64,000 bases of DNA. Source: UBA11524 sp963590165. Lineage in GTDB: Bacteria; Bacillota; Clostridia; Christensenellales; Aristaeellaceae. Location: NCBI GenBank assembly GCA_963590165.1, contig CAVANO010000034.1, forward strand, positions 123,958 through 187,957, in the 5' to 3' direction. The position numbers were made by a program, and so were the translations under genes. Positions 33,688 to 42,928 of this stretch are shown one piece after another. The notes below the pieces were generated by a model. The model saw only the letters and a list, made by a program, of their open reading frames with translations, did not search any database and was not told the origin of the DNA. The first letter of the stretch is position 1. Every line of letters starts with the position of its first letter.

Positions 33688-33715
33688 TTGACAATTCAAA
33701 AAAATGTCTTATACT
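33688..33715 (+). promoter_or_regulatory. Promoter of the ABC exporter operon
   Basis: TTGACA at 33688-33693, 16-base spacer, TATACT at 33710-33715. It lies 35 bases before the ATPase start codon. Confidence 0.72.
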
Positions 33716-33750
33716 GGAATTGTGAAAGAATCAGAAAGAAGGTGATTGGC

Positions 33751-34452
33751 ATGAGTTACATTTCCTTTCAGGATGTCTGCAAGGATTATCCTGCTGGAAA
33801 TACGGTTGTCCATGCTTCGGATCATGTCAATTTTGAGATTGAGAAGGGTGAATTCTGCGTCGTATTGGGACCTTCCGGTGCAGGCAAAACAACGGTTTTG
33901 AACCTGCTCGGCGGCATGGACAAAGCGACAAGCGGACGCATTATTGTCGGCGATAAAGAGATCACCGGTCTACGCTCGCCGCAACTGACGGAATACCGCC
34001 GTCACGATGTCGGCTTCGTATTCCAGTTCTACAACCTGATGCCGAACCTGACAGCATTGGAGAATGTCGAACTGGCACAGCAGGTCTGTTCGCGTGCGCT
34101 TGACCCGCGTGAGGTACTCAAGCAGGTCGGACTGGAAAACCGCATGAACAACTTCCCTGCCCAGCTTTCCGGCGGCGAGCAGCAGCGTGTCTCCATTGCT
34201 CGTGCTCTGTGCAAGAATCCTGCGCTGCTCCTTTGTGATGAGCCGACCGGCGCGCTTGACAGCAAGACAGGCGAGCAGGTGCTTGAACTGCTGACACGCC
34301 TGTGCCATGATTACAATACGACCGTCGTCATTATAACGCATAACGCCAGCATCGCGCCGCTCGGCAACCGCCTGATTCGGATGAGAAACGGCAGCGTTCA
34401 GGAAATGGTCATCAACGAACATCCCGCGAAGGTGGCTGATATCACATGGTAA
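33751..34452 (+). CDS. ABC exporter ATP-binding protein (MacB/LolD type)
   Basis: 233-residue ATPase. Walker A GPSGAGKTT, the LNLLGGMDKATSG segment typical of MacB/LolD-type exporters, Q-loop FVFQFYNLMPNLTALENVELA, signature LSGGEQQRVSIARAL, Walker B LLLCDEPTGALD, and the switch His in VIITHNASIA. ATG 33751 is preceded by GAAGG at a suitable distance and fits the promoter. The stop overlaps the permease ATG (ATGGTAA). With the permease and adaptor it forms a tripartite-like mechanotransmission exporter, in which ATP hydrolysis would drive export or membrane-protein release. Confidence 0.94.
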   Translation: MSYISFQDVCKDYPAGNTVVHASDHVNFEIEKGEFCVVLGPSGAGKTTVLNLLGGMDKATSGRIIVGDKEITGLRSPQLTEYRRHDVGFVFQFYNLMPNLTALENVELAQQVCSRALDPREVLKQVGLENRMNNFPAQLSGGEQQRVSIARALCKNPALLLCDEPTGALDSKTGEQVLELLTRLCHDYNTTVVIITHNASIAPLGNRLIRMRNGSVQEMVINEHPAKVADITW

Positions 34453-36782
34453 ACCAGAGCAACGGCAAAAGAAGACACGGTACGCTGACGAAAAAGCTGT
34501 TTCGTGATATGGGACGCAGCGCCATGCAATTCCTTGCCATGTTTCTGCTCTGTGCCATGGGCACATGGTGTTTCAGTGGTCTGGATGCAAATTGGCGGAT
34601 GCTGGAGTTGTCCACCGAAACACCGATCGAACAAAGTAATCTGGCGGACTTCTGGGTGAAAGGTTCGTCCTTCAGCAAAGCTGACATTCTCAAACTGCAG
34701 AACATCGAAGGCGTTACGGACACACAGGCGCGCATCACGTTGGAAATGGACTGTCCGGATTTGGGTGATGACGTTTCCCTGATGGTGCACGGCTATGACG
34801 GCGACATGCGCATCTGCACGCCAATTATCCGCACCGGCAGCACGCTGTCCTCATCAGATACGCGTGGCTGTCTGATTGAGGAGCAATTCGCACAGGCACA
34901 CAATCTATCTGTTGGCGATGCCGTCAAGGTGTCCTACAGTGGTGTGGAAACGACCTTCTTCATCCGCGGCATTATCCTGTCCGGTGAATATCTCGTAACG
35001 ACAAAAAACATCACGCCTGAGCCGGAAACGTACGGCTATATGTACGTCAGTGCGAAAGCACTTTCCGCCTTTCCGTTCACAGAGGTGTTGATGACACTCT
35101 CAGACGATGCGGACACATCCGCCGTGCGCGACAGTATCATGGATGCATGCCCTGCTGCCATCATTGTCGACAGTAACACGCACAGCGGCACGCTCTCGGC
35201 GCGTAACTTCGTCAGCATGTTCCGTAGCCTGTCGTATCTTTTCCCTGTGCTGGTCTTCGCGGTCGCGGCAATGATTGTTGTCAGTACCCTAACGCGCATG
35301 ATTGAAAATCAGCGCACGCAGATGGGCACGTTGAAGGCGCTCGGCTACCGCGATAGGCAAATTCGCCTGCATTACCTAAGCTACGCTGTCGTTCCGTCAG
35401 TCGCCGGTTCACTTCTTGGTGTGCTGACAGGTCAGGTTACGATTCCGTACATCATCTGGCCGATTGTGTCGACAAACGTGCGCTATCCAGAACGGCTGCA
35501 TGCACCAATTTCCGGCATCACCTGGCTGATTGCGGCGCTTTCCGTGCTGATGAGCCTCTTTATCTGCCTGCACACGTACAACCGTGCTGCGCGTGAAACG
35601 ACCGCGAATCTGCTGCGCCCGAAGCCACCGAAATCCGGTGTGCGCATCTTGCTGGAACGCATCACGCCGCTCTGGTCGCGTTTCTCCTTCAACACGAAGA
35701 TGATCGTGCGTAACATTTTCCGCAACAAAGGACGCACATTCCTGTCGCTCGTTGGCATTCTTTGCTGCAATATGTTGATTATCTGTTCTTTCGGGTTACA
35801 GGAATCCATCAACACGTTTATCGATAATTACTACACAAAGACGCTGCGGTATGATGTCCGCGCTGAACTCGCCTCAGGGAATGCCGCATCGCTCGACCAT
35901 TACCGTGCCGTGCTGAACGCCATGACGATCGATGGCATCATGGAAAAGTCTGTCAGCCTACACAGTGAAACCAATACACGCTCGTGTTTGCTGACCGTCA
36001 TGACGGATGACCAGACTTCCATCGCTCTCGGTACGGACGAAACGCTGATGACACTTCCGCGCTCGGGTACCGCCATCAGCATCAAGCTGGCAGAATTAAT
36101 GGACGTGTCCCTTGGCGATACAGTCACTGTTCGTCTGCCCGGCGACACCGATGCCATCACGCTGGAAATCACCGCGCTTGCGGACACCAACATTGGTCAG
36201 GGGCTGTACATGAGCAAGGAAGCATGGGAGGAATGCCGCAAGGGCGATTTCCAGGTGACCGCGCTGCTCATAACCGCACCAACGCAGGAATGCAATCACT
36301 ACCTCGAGGAATCAGATGATTTCTCCAGTCTGCTCTATCCTGCCGACCAGCATGTCGAAATGTCCAGCATCATGGACTCGACCACCGCGGCATTCACGAT
36401 TCTGAGCGTTGCCGCGCTCGCGTTAGCATTTATCATCTGCTATAACATGGGTTTGATGAACTTCACCGAGCGCGTCCGCGATTACGCTACGCTCAAGGTG
36501 CTCGGCTATCATCAGCGTGAAATCCGCCGACTCATGTTACGCGAAAATAACTACGTATCCATCACTGGAGTGCTGCTGGGAATTCCGCCGGGATTCATGA
36601 TTACGACCATCATCCTCAAAATGTGCGAGTATGACAACATGGTCTTCCCAACATACATCACATTTCCGTCTGTCGCGGCAGCATGTGCCATCACGTACAT
36701 CTTCGCCTTCCTGATCCAGCTACTGCTGACACGCAAGGTTCGCTCTATTGACATGGTAGAGGCGCTCAAGAGCGTCGAGTAA
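34446..36782 (+). CDS. FtsX-like ABC permease with two FtsX domains
   Basis: 778 residues. One N-terminal helix (about 18-40) is followed by a large extracytoplasmic domain. A first FtsX-type helix set follows (about 260-385, with VLVFAVAAMIVVSTLTRMIENQRTQMGTLKALGY), then a second N-terminal helix (about 420-450), another extracellular domain and a second FtsX set (about 650-778, ERVRDYATLKVLGYHQREI). The TLKALGY and TLKVLGY coupling helices contact the ATPase. The final VEALKSVE is a common end in this family. Similar single-chain permeases export peptides or remove antimicrobials; the substrate is unknown here. Confidence 0.93.
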   Translation: MVNQSNGKRRHGTLTKKLFRDMGRSAMQFLAMFLLCAMGTWCFSGLDANWRMLELSTETPIEQSNLADFWVKGSSFSKADILKLQNIEGVTDTQARITLEMDCPDLGDDVSLMVHGYDGDMRICTPIIRTGSTLSSSDTRGCLIEEQFAQAHNLSVGDAVKVSYSGVETTFFIRGIILSGEYLVTTKNITPEPETYGYMYVSAKALSAFPFTEVLMTLSDDADTSAVRDSIMDACPAAIIVDSNTHSGTLSARNFVSMFRSLSYLFPVLVFAVAAMIVVSTLTRMIENQRTQMGTLKALGYRDRQIRLHYLSYAVVPSVAGSLLGVLTGQVTIPYIIWPIVSTNVRYPERLHAPISGITWLIAALSVLMSLFICLHTYNRAARETTANLLRPKPPKSGVRILLERITPLWSRFSFNTKMIVRNIFRNKGRTFLSLVGILCCNMLIICSFGLQESINTFIDNYYTKTLRYDVRAELASGNAASLDHYRAVLNAMTIDGIMEKSVSLHSETNTRSCLLTVMTDDQTSIALGTDETLMTLPRSGTAISIKLAELMDVSLGDTVTVRLPGDTDAITLEITALADTNIGQGLYMSKEAWEECRKGDFQVTALLITAPTQECNHYLEESDDFSSLLYPADQHVEMSSIMDSTTAAFTILSVAALALAFIICYNMGLMNFTERVRDYATLKVLGYHQREIRRLMLRENNYVSITGVLLGIPPGFMITTIILKMCEYDNMVFPTYITFPSVAAACAITYIFAFLIQLLLTRKVRSIDMVEALKSVE

Positions 36783-36816
36783 GGTGCGTTCCAATTTGCT
36801 TGAAAGGATGACTCTT

Positions 36817-37878
36817 ATGAAAAGAATGCTTGCTCTCTTTGCGGCTGTGCTGATGAGCATGTCGCTTGCACTCGCCGACACAGTATCCCTGACGGACTGC
36901 TCCGTTGCAAACGGCACCGTCAGTGCTGTCAGCTATGTTGATATTGTCGCGCCGTTTTCCGGCACGCTCAAGCCGTTCACATGGGAAGTCGGCGACCTCG
37001 TCAATGCCGGCGACCTGCTCTTTGAAATGCGCACAACGACGATTTACGCCACAGAAGACGCCACTGTGCAGGCAATCTACTGCGATGCCGGCGATGATGC
37101 AACAGCAGTCATGACACGCTACGGCGGTCTTGTTGCAATGTGTGCCGATTCTGAGTGGGTCATTGCAGGCAGCATCACCACAGCGTACGAGAAGCGCGAC
37201 AACAAGATTGTCGATGTCGGCGAAACGCTGTATTTCCGCTCGACAAAGGAAGGCCGCTCCGTCGGCACCGGTCGCGTCATTAGCGTATCCGGCTCGGAAT
37301 ACGTGGTGGAGGTGCTTACCGGCGAATTTGAGCCGAACGAAACACTCTCGCTCTACCGCGATAAGAACCGCACTGCTACCGATCAGGTCGGCAGGGGCGT
37401 TGTCAGCCGCCGTAGCACGCTGATGGCATCCGGTCAGGGACGTGTTGCAGAAGTGCTGGTCAAGGTGGGCGACCATGTCACGAACGGCACACCGCTGCTG
37501 ACACTGATGGCAACCGCCACGACCCCCGATGCATCTCCCTACATCAAGAGCGAGTCTAACGGCGTTATCGGTGCGCTCGCCGTCAGTGCCGGTCAGCAGG
37601 TATACGAAGGGCAACTACTTGCGCGCATCATGCTGGTGGACAAACTGGAAGTTGTTGCGCAGGTAGATGAGGTGGACATCGGCAACGTTTATGTCGGCGA
37701 CAAGTTGTCCATCAAACTCGACATGGATGCTGACAACATCATCACCGGCGTTGTGACCGAAATCAGTAATGTCGGCACCACCGTGCAGAACGCTGCATAT
37801 TACGAAGTACACGTTGAACTGCCTAACAACCAGATTCCGCTCGGTGCAAACGCATCGGTCTATATCCCGAACGACTAA
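36817..37878 (+). CDS. Exported HlyD/RND-type adaptor protein
   Basis: 353 residues with a signal peptide (about residues 1-20, ending LALA before DTVSL). The fold is that of a membrane-fusion/adaptor subunit: paired lipoyl-like halves (VDIVAPFSGTLKPFTWEVGDLVNAGDLLFEM and SGQGRVAEVLVKVGDHVTNGTPLLTL), then a barrel domain (LEVVAQVDEVDIGNVYVGDKLSI). A second lipoyl-like unit is at SNGVIGALAVSAGQQVYEGQLL. A helical hairpin is absent, so it is the short Gram-positive type. ATG 36817 is supported by AAAGG upstream. It follows the permease by 34 bases, completing the exporter operon. Confidence 0.86.
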   Translation: MKRMLALFAAVLMSMSLALADTVSLTDCSVANGTVSAVSYVDIVAPFSGTLKPFTWEVGDLVNAGDLLFEMRTTTIYATEDATVQAIYCDAGDDATAVMTRYGGLVAMCADSEWVIAGSITTAYEKRDNKIVDVGETLYFRSTKEGRSVGTGRVISVSGSEYVVEVLTGEFEPNETLSLYRDKNRTATDQVGRGVVSRRSTLMASGQGRVAEVLVKVGDHVTNGTPLLTLMATATTPDASPYIKSESNGVIGALAVSAGQQVYEGQLLARIMLVDKLEVVAQVDEVDIGNVYVGDKLSIKLDMDADNIITGVVTEISNVGTTVQNAAYYEVHVELPNNQIPLGANASVYIPND

Positions 37879-37880
37879 AT

Positions 37881-37931
37881 AAAGAACGCCTCTTCCGATC
37901 GCACCAGCTTTCCGGAAAAGGCGTTCTTTGC
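37881..37931. terminator. Terminator between the exporter operon and radC
   Basis: AAAGAACGCCT (37881-37891) pairs with AGGCGTTCTTT (37919-37929), with an inner TCCG/CGGA pair. T-rich tracts on both strands make it suitable for both convergent units. Confidence 0.82.
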
Positions 37932-37932
37932 T

Positions 37933-38673
37933 TTATCGTTTTGCATTGTGGGGCTCTTCAGCGGCAGAAAGAATAGCACGCATGACATCGCGCGGCTGCA
38001 AAAGATCGTGATGCTGATTCATGCTGTACGTCTGCTGCCCGGCAACAATGACATGGTCAAGCATGATGATGCCTGTTCCTTCGAGCAGTTGCTGCAGATA
38101 ACGTGTCGTGCAGACATCATCGCCGGATGGCTCCGCTATGCCGCCCGGATGATTATGACAGAGGATGACGCCGTGCGCGTTGCTGTTGATGGCAGCCTCC
38201 ATGACGATGCGCGGATACGCAGTCACGGCAGACAGCGTCCCTTCTGCAATCTTCCGGTGGCAGATGACACTTCCGTCAGCCGTCAGACAAATCATGAAGA
38301 ATTGTTCCTGCCGATAGCCTGCCATCAGCGTTTTGCAGTAATCCATCGTCAGCTGGCAGGTCGTCAACTTCCGACGTTTCTGGTTCGCCTCATCCGCATA
38401 GCGCCGAAACAGCGGCAAAATCAGCGTGAGCAGCGTCGCCGTTTCTTCGCCGACGCCACTCACATTCATCAGCTGCTCCTGTGTTGCCTCGAGCACACCG
38501 GCCAGCGAGCCGAACGCGTCCATCAGCGCATGCGCCGTATCGTTGACATTGCCGCGCGCACGCCCGTAAAACAGCAGCAACTCCAGCGCCTCATGCGCCG
38601 AAAAGCCCTGCAAGCCGTTCTCCCTGAAGCGTTCGCGCATGCGCTTCCTATGCCCATCATGCGTTGCGGTCAT
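37933..38673 (-). CDS. radC: RadC family JAMM-domain protein
   Basis: 246-residue protein. The N-terminal UPF0758 helical part has a helix-hairpin-helix (about residues 45-90, with VSGVGEETATLL). The C-terminal MPN/JAMM domain carries metal ligands H173, H175 and D186 in the pattern HNHPGG-x4-SGDD. The RadC name is historical; a repair role is doubtful, and metalloprotease-like or nuclease activity has been suggested for the family. Single gene on the minus strand between the exporter and the DUF1385 operon. Confidence 0.92.
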   Translation of the reverse strand: MTATHDGHRKRMRERFRENGLQGFSAHEALELLLFYGRARGNVNDTAHALMDAFGSLAGVLEATQEQLMNVSGVGEETATLLTLILPLFRRYADEANQKRRKLTTCQLTMDYCKTLMAGYRQEQFFMICLTADGSVICHRKIAEGTLSAVTAYPRIVMEAAINSNAHGVILCHNHPGGIAEPSGDDVCTTRYLQQLLEGTGIIMLDHVIVAGQQTYSMNQHHDLLQPRDVMRAILSAAEEPHNAKR

Positions 38674-38861
38674 GATTCTTTCTCCTTTTCCAAGTCCTCT
38701 TTCCTGCCTATTGTAGCGTATTTTTCACCGGAGTGCAATACCGGACGAAGCGCCTATTTTTTTTGCATCAGCAGGAATTGCGGAAGATTCTCACGAATAA
38801 TTTAAGTTGGTTTATTATCCGTATTCATATAGGCTATGTTTGATAGAAAGAAGGAAACATT

Positions 38862-39887
38862 ATGGCAAGTGAGAATAAAAAGCCTGTCGATATCGGCGGA
38901 CAAGCCGTTCTGGAAGGCGTCATGATGAAAGGGCCGAAGGCAATCGCCATCACGGTTCGCCGTCCGGATCATACGATGGTGGTCGATTATCGTCCTTATG
39001 AATCCCCCGCGAAGAAGCATGCATGGATGGGCTGGCCGATTATCCGCGGCGCCGTCAATATGGTCACGATGCTCGTTATGGGCATGAACACACTCGAAAC
39101 GTCCGCCAAGATGCTCGGTACGGAGGAAGAGGAGCCGACAAAGTTCGAGAAGTGGCTCGCCAAGGTGCTCGGCAAGAGTATCGACCATATCGTAATGGGC
39201 GTTGCCATGGTGCTTGCCGTGCTGCTGAGCGTCGGGCTGTTCATCGTGTTGCCATCGCTTGTCGAAAAGGGTGTGCTTTCCCTCGGGGGCAGTGGCTTCC
39301 TTGCAACGCTTGTCGGCGGCATCACGAAGATTCTGTTACTGATTGGCTATATGATTTTTTGCAGCTTTGTGCCGGATGTCCGCCGCACGTTCCAGTATCA
39401 CGGTGCGGAGCACAAGACAGTCTATTGCCATGAACACAAATTGCCGCTCACACCTGCCAATGCACAGCAGTTCACCACGCTCCATCCTCGCTGCGGTACA
39501 GCGTTCCTGTTGATTGTCATGTTCATTTCCATCGTCCTTTTCCTCTTTGTCGGGCGCGATATCACCAACGTACTGTTGCGCATGCTCGTCCATCTCTGCC
39601 TGCTGCCCGTTGTGGCCGGCGTCAGCTATGAGGTACTCAAAGGACTGGCACATTCCGAGAACAAGATTGTCAGCATCCTGCGCTGGCCTGGCTTGCAGAT
39701 GCAGCGCCTAACAACCCGTCAGCCTGATGACAGCATGCTGGAATGCGCGATTGTTTCTATGAACGTTGCACTGTACGGTCTGCCGAAGAATGCCCCGAAA
39801 ACAGAAGAGGGCTGGGCAGTCCTGACCTCCTATGCGCAGTCGGAGGAAGGGTATACTTTCCCTGAAACGAGTGAGGAGCAGCCGTGA
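38862..39887 (+). CDS. DUF1385 family membrane protein (YqhQ-like)
   Basis: 341 residues. The N-terminus carries the family signature IGGQAVLEGVMMKGPKAIAI. Four or five membrane helices follow (about 115-140, 148-175, 205-225 and 230-255), with a conserved soluble loop including FQYHGAEHKTVYCHE and HPRCGTAFLLIV. The function is unknown; in Firmicutes it usually stands, as here, directly upstream of prmC and prfA. Its stop overlaps the GTG start of prmC by 4 bases. Confidence 0.9.
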   Translation: MASENKKPVDIGGQAVLEGVMMKGPKAIAITVRRPDHTMVVDYRPYESPAKKHAWMGWPIIRGAVNMVTMLVMGMNTLETSAKMLGTEEEEPTKFEKWLAKVLGKSIDHIVMGVAMVLAVLLSVGLFIVLPSLVEKGVLSLGGSGFLATLVGGITKILLLIGYMIFCSFVPDVRRTFQYHGAEHKTVYCHEHKLPLTPANAQQFTTLHPRCGTAFLLIVMFISIVLFLFVGRDITNVLLRMLVHLCLLPVVAGVSYEVLKGLAHSENKIVSILRWPGLQMQRLTTRQPDDSMLECAIVSMNVALYGLPKNAPKTEEGWAVLTSYAQSEEGYTFPETSEEQP

Positions 39888-40717
39888 CGCCGCGTCAGTT
39901 GCTTCGCCAAACCGCGTCCGCTTTCCGTCAGGCCGGCATTCCTGACCCGGAGGTGGACGCATCACTGATTTTATCGTACGTGACCGGCAGAGAGCCGCTT
40001 GACCTTCGTTTGGATATGACGACCTCGCTTACAGAGGACGTGCTGCAAAGGTTCCAGCAATTGTCTGCGCAGCGGCTGACGCGCCGTCCACTGCAATATC
40101 TGCTTGGCCGACAGTCGTTCCTCGGGCGCGACTTTCTCGTAAACGAAAGTGTGCTGATTCCCCGACCGGAAACAGAGCTTCTTGCAGAGAAGGCGATTCA
40201 GGTGCTCAGGCATCTGTCTGTTCATCCAACCGTACTTGATCTCTGCTGCGGCAGCGGTGCACTGGCAGTATCAATGGCACTTGAGGTATCCAATGCTGTC
40301 GTCACAGCATCTGACCTTTCCAACGATGCCTTGGCGGTCGCTAAGCGCAACGCTGAGCAGATGCATGCCGATGTTCATTTTCTTCAGGGTGACCTGTTTG
40401 TCCCTGTACAGGGAATGCGCTTTGATGTCATCGTCAGCAATCCACCATACATTCCGTCAGAGGAATGCAGGGATCTGCAGACCGAGGTAATGCAGGAACC
40501 GCTACTTGCACTGGACGGCGGCAGGGATGGGCTTGATTTCTACCGCCGCATTGCGCATGAAGCCGCTGACCATCTGCTGCCCGGCGGCGTGCTGCTGCTG
40601 GAGGTCGGCTACGGCGAAGCGGAAACAGTCGCCGCAATGCTGTCGGATTACACTGTACAGATTCATGAGGATTATCAGCACATTCCCCGAATGATTGAGG
40701 CTAAATTCAATGTTTGA
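39884..40717 (+). CDS. prmC: Release factor glutamine N5-methyltransferase
   Basis: 277-residue enzyme that methylates the Gln of the GGQ motif in peptide release factors. SAM-binding VLDLCCGSGALAVSMA and the catalytic NPPY in VSNPPYIPSEE are present, followed by LALDGGRDGLDFYRRI. The start is GTG at 39884, overlapping the previous stop (GTGA). The gene stop overlaps the prfA ATG, so substrate and modifying enzyme are translationally coupled. Confidence 0.93.
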   Translation: MTPRQLLRQTASAFRQAGIPDPEVDASLILSYVTGREPLDLRLDMTTSLTEDVLQRFQQLSAQRLTRRPLQYLLGRQSFLGRDFLVNESVLIPRPETELLAEKAIQVLRHLSVHPTVLDLCCGSGALAVSMALEVSNAVVTASDLSNDALAVAKRNAEQMHADVHFLQGDLFVPVQGMRFDVIVSNPPYIPSEECRDLQTEVMQEPLLALDGGRDGLDFYRRIAHEAADHLLPGGVLLLEVGYGEAETVAAMLSDYTVQIHEDYQHIPRMIEAKFNV

Positions 40718-41774
40718 GAAATACCCGATGCTCGTCAGCCGCTACGAGGAACTCAGCGAAGCCATTGTGCAGCCGGACATCATCGCCGATTTGCCTCGCT
40801 ATCAAGCGTATTTGAAGGAGCAGGCCTCCCTGCAAGAGCAAGTCGATGCATGGCGACAATATCAGGCACTGCAGGAGCATCGCCGTCAAGCGGAAGAAAT
40901 GCTTGATGAACCGGAACTGCGTGCACTGGCGCAGGAGGAGCTCACGGTACTTGACAAGCAGATTGCCGAGCAGGAACAGCACTTACGCGTGCTGATGCTT
41001 CCGCGCGACCCTGATGACGAACGAAGCATCATCATGGAGATTCGCGGCGGCGCCGGTGGCGAAGAGTCTTGCCTGTTTGCCGCAGAGCTCATGCGCATGT
41101 ACATCCGCTACGCCGAACGCCATCACTTCCGCGTTGAGCCTGTCTCCACCACAGAAACCGAGCTTGGCGGCATCAAGGAAGCTGTGTTCAGCATCACCGG
41201 CAACGGTGTATTTGCCCGCATGAAGTACGAAAGCGGCGTTCACCGCGTTCAACGTGTGCCGGTCACCGAGTCGAACGGCAAAATTCAATCTTCCACCTGC
41301 ACGGTCGCTGTTTTGCCGGAGGCCGAGGAAGTCGCCCTTCAAATCGATCCGCGTGACCTACGCATTGACGTCTATCGCTCCACAGGACATGGCGGACAGT
41401 GTGTCAACACAACAGACAGCGCCGTTCGCATCACTCACCTACCGACAGGACTCGTTGTCACGTGTCAGGATCAAAAGAGTCAGCTCAAAAACCGTGACAC
41501 CGCCATGCAAGTGCTCCGTAGTCGTCTGCTGGAAAAGCTTCGTTCCGAGAAAGATGCCGCTTATGCCGAAAATCGCCGCATACAGGTCGGCACAGGCGAC
41601 CGAAGCGAACGCATCCGCACATATAATTTCCGTGAAGGGCGCGTCACCGATCACCGTATCGGACTGACGCTCTACCGCATTCAGGAGATTCTTGACGGCG
41701 ACCTCGATGAAATCATTGATGCGCTCCATGCCAAGGAAATCACCGAAAAGCTCCGTATGCTTGGTAACTATTGA
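40710..41774 (+). CDS. prfA: Peptide chain release factor 1
   Basis: 354-residue release factor for UAA and UAG. The GGQ catalytic loop reads STGHGGQCVNTTDSAVRITH. It lacks the SPF motif of RF2 and carries the RF1-type codon-recognition region in VPVTESNGKIQSSTCTVAVLPE. ATG 40710 overlaps the prmC stop by 8 bases and has GAGG upstream. Normal length. Confidence 0.95.
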   Translation: MFEKYPMLVSRYEELSEAIVQPDIIADLPRYQAYLKEQASLQEQVDAWRQYQALQEHRRQAEEMLDEPELRALAQEELTVLDKQIAEQEQHLRVLMLPRDPDDERSIIMEIRGGAGGEESCLFAAELMRMYIRYAERHHFRVEPVSTTETELGGIKEAVFSITGNGVFARMKYESGVHRVQRVPVTESNGKIQSSTCTVAVLPEAEEVALQIDPRDLRIDVYRSTGHGGQCVNTTDSAVRITHLPTGLVVTCQDQKSQLKNRDTAMQVLRSRLLEKLRSEKDAAYAENRRIQVGTGDRSERIRTYNFREGRVTDHRIGLTLYRIQEILDGDLDEIIDALHAKEITEKLRMLGNY

Positions 41775-41790
41775 TAAAGAAGGAATAATC

Positions 41791-42849
41791 ATGACACAGG
41801 TTCTTGCACCCAATGATGAATCTCTTGCGCTGGCGTCACGCCTTTTGCATGAAGGTCAGCTCGTTGCATTTCCTACGGAAACGGTCTATGGTCTCGGTGC
41901 CAATGCGCTCAATGCTGATGCCGTGCTCGATATTTTCGCCGCGAAGGGGCGTCCGGCGGACAATCCGCTGATTGTCCATGTCTGCGAGCGTTCGCAACTC
42001 ACGCCGCTGTGTGAGGTCTCCCCGCTGGCGGAAAAGTTGATGGACGCCTTCTGGCCGGGACCGCTGACACTCGTTCTGCCACGCAAGAAGGCCATTCCAG
42101 ATGCTGTTGCCGCAGGGCTGGACACGGTGGCTGTCCGCATGCCGTCACACCCTGTCGCTCAGGCGCTTTTGCGGGCTTGCATGCTGCCCATTGCCGCACC
42201 GAGTGCGAACCGCTCCGGCAAGCCCAGTCCGACGACCGCGCAGCACGTCCTCAAGGACATGGACGGACGCATTCCGCTGATTTTGGACGGCGGCAGCTGC
42301 TCTGTCGGTGTAGAATCGACCGTGCTGGACGTAACGAGCGGCACGCCATGCATTCTCCGTCCGGGCGGAGTCACGAAGGACATGCTTGAGCAGGTGCTTG
42401 ACCATGTCGACATCGCCGGTAGCGTGCTTCGTCCGCTGCAAAAAGGCGAAAAGGCACGGTCACCCGGTATGCGCTATCGCCATTACTCTCCTGACGGGCA
42501 GGTCACGCTTGTGGAAGGTGCAGAACAAGACGTGGTCAGGGCGCTGCAACTGCTGACGGCCGCCGCCGAATCACAAGGGCACCGTTCTTGCGTGATGTGC
42601 TTCACAGAGCACATGGAAATGCTCAAGGACTGTCATCCGCATAACATCGGTCACTGTGGGAATGCTTCCGAGGTTGCGCAGCGTCTGTTCGATACGCTCC
42701 GCCAGCTCGATGACGAGCACATGGACGTCATCTTCAGCGAGGTCGTACCGCCAGAAGGAGTCGGGCTGGCTGTCATGAATCGTCTCGGGCGTGCCGCTGC
42801 CTTCCGCACCGTACAGGCAAGTACAGTACTCGCCGATGAAGTGAAATAA
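41791..42849 (+). CDS. L-threonylcarbamoyladenylate synthase (Sua5 type)
   Basis: 352-residue enzyme making threonylcarbamoyl-AMP for the t6A modification of tRNA. The YrdC/Sua5 core covers about residues 1-200 (FPTETVYGLGANALN, AKGRPADNPLIVH, WPGPLTLVLPRK, RMPSHPVAQALLR, APSANRSGKPSPT, VGVESTVLDV). A linker with SPGMRYRHYSPDG and a C-terminal Sua5 domain (about 240-352) make it the long form, as in B. subtilis YwlC. ATG 41791 is supported by AGAAGGA upstream. The order prmC-prfA-sua5 is common in Firmicutes. Confidence 0.93.
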   Translation: MTQVLAPNDESLALASRLLHEGQLVAFPTETVYGLGANALNADAVLDIFAAKGRPADNPLIVHVCERSQLTPLCEVSPLAEKLMDAFWPGPLTLVLPRKKAIPDAVAAGLDTVAVRMPSHPVAQALLRACMLPIAAPSANRSGKPSPTTAQHVLKDMDGRIPLILDGGSCSVGVESTVLDVTSGTPCILRPGGVTKDMLEQVLDHVDIAGSVLRPLQKGEKARSPGMRYRHYSPDGQVTLVEGAEQDVVRALQLLTAAAESQGHRSCVMCFTEHMEMLKDCHPHNIGHCGNASEVAQRLFDTLRQLDDEHMDVIFSEVVPPEGVGLAVMNRLGRAAAFRTVQASTVLADEVK

Positions 42850-42866
42850 GATTTACAATCTGTCTG

Positions 42867-42896
42867 TTTACAAGCATCCGTCAGACGTGATAGAAT
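42867..42896 (+). promoter_or_regulatory. Promoter of the stator-like operon
   Basis: TTTACA at 42867-42872, 18-base spacer, TAGAAT at 42891-42896. It lies 32 bases before the MotA/ZorA-like start codon, showing that the three-gene unit can be expressed separately from prfA-sua5. Confidence 0.6.
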
Positions 42897-42928
42897 ATTC
42901 CCGATAATGCCTACAGGAGGGCTGAACC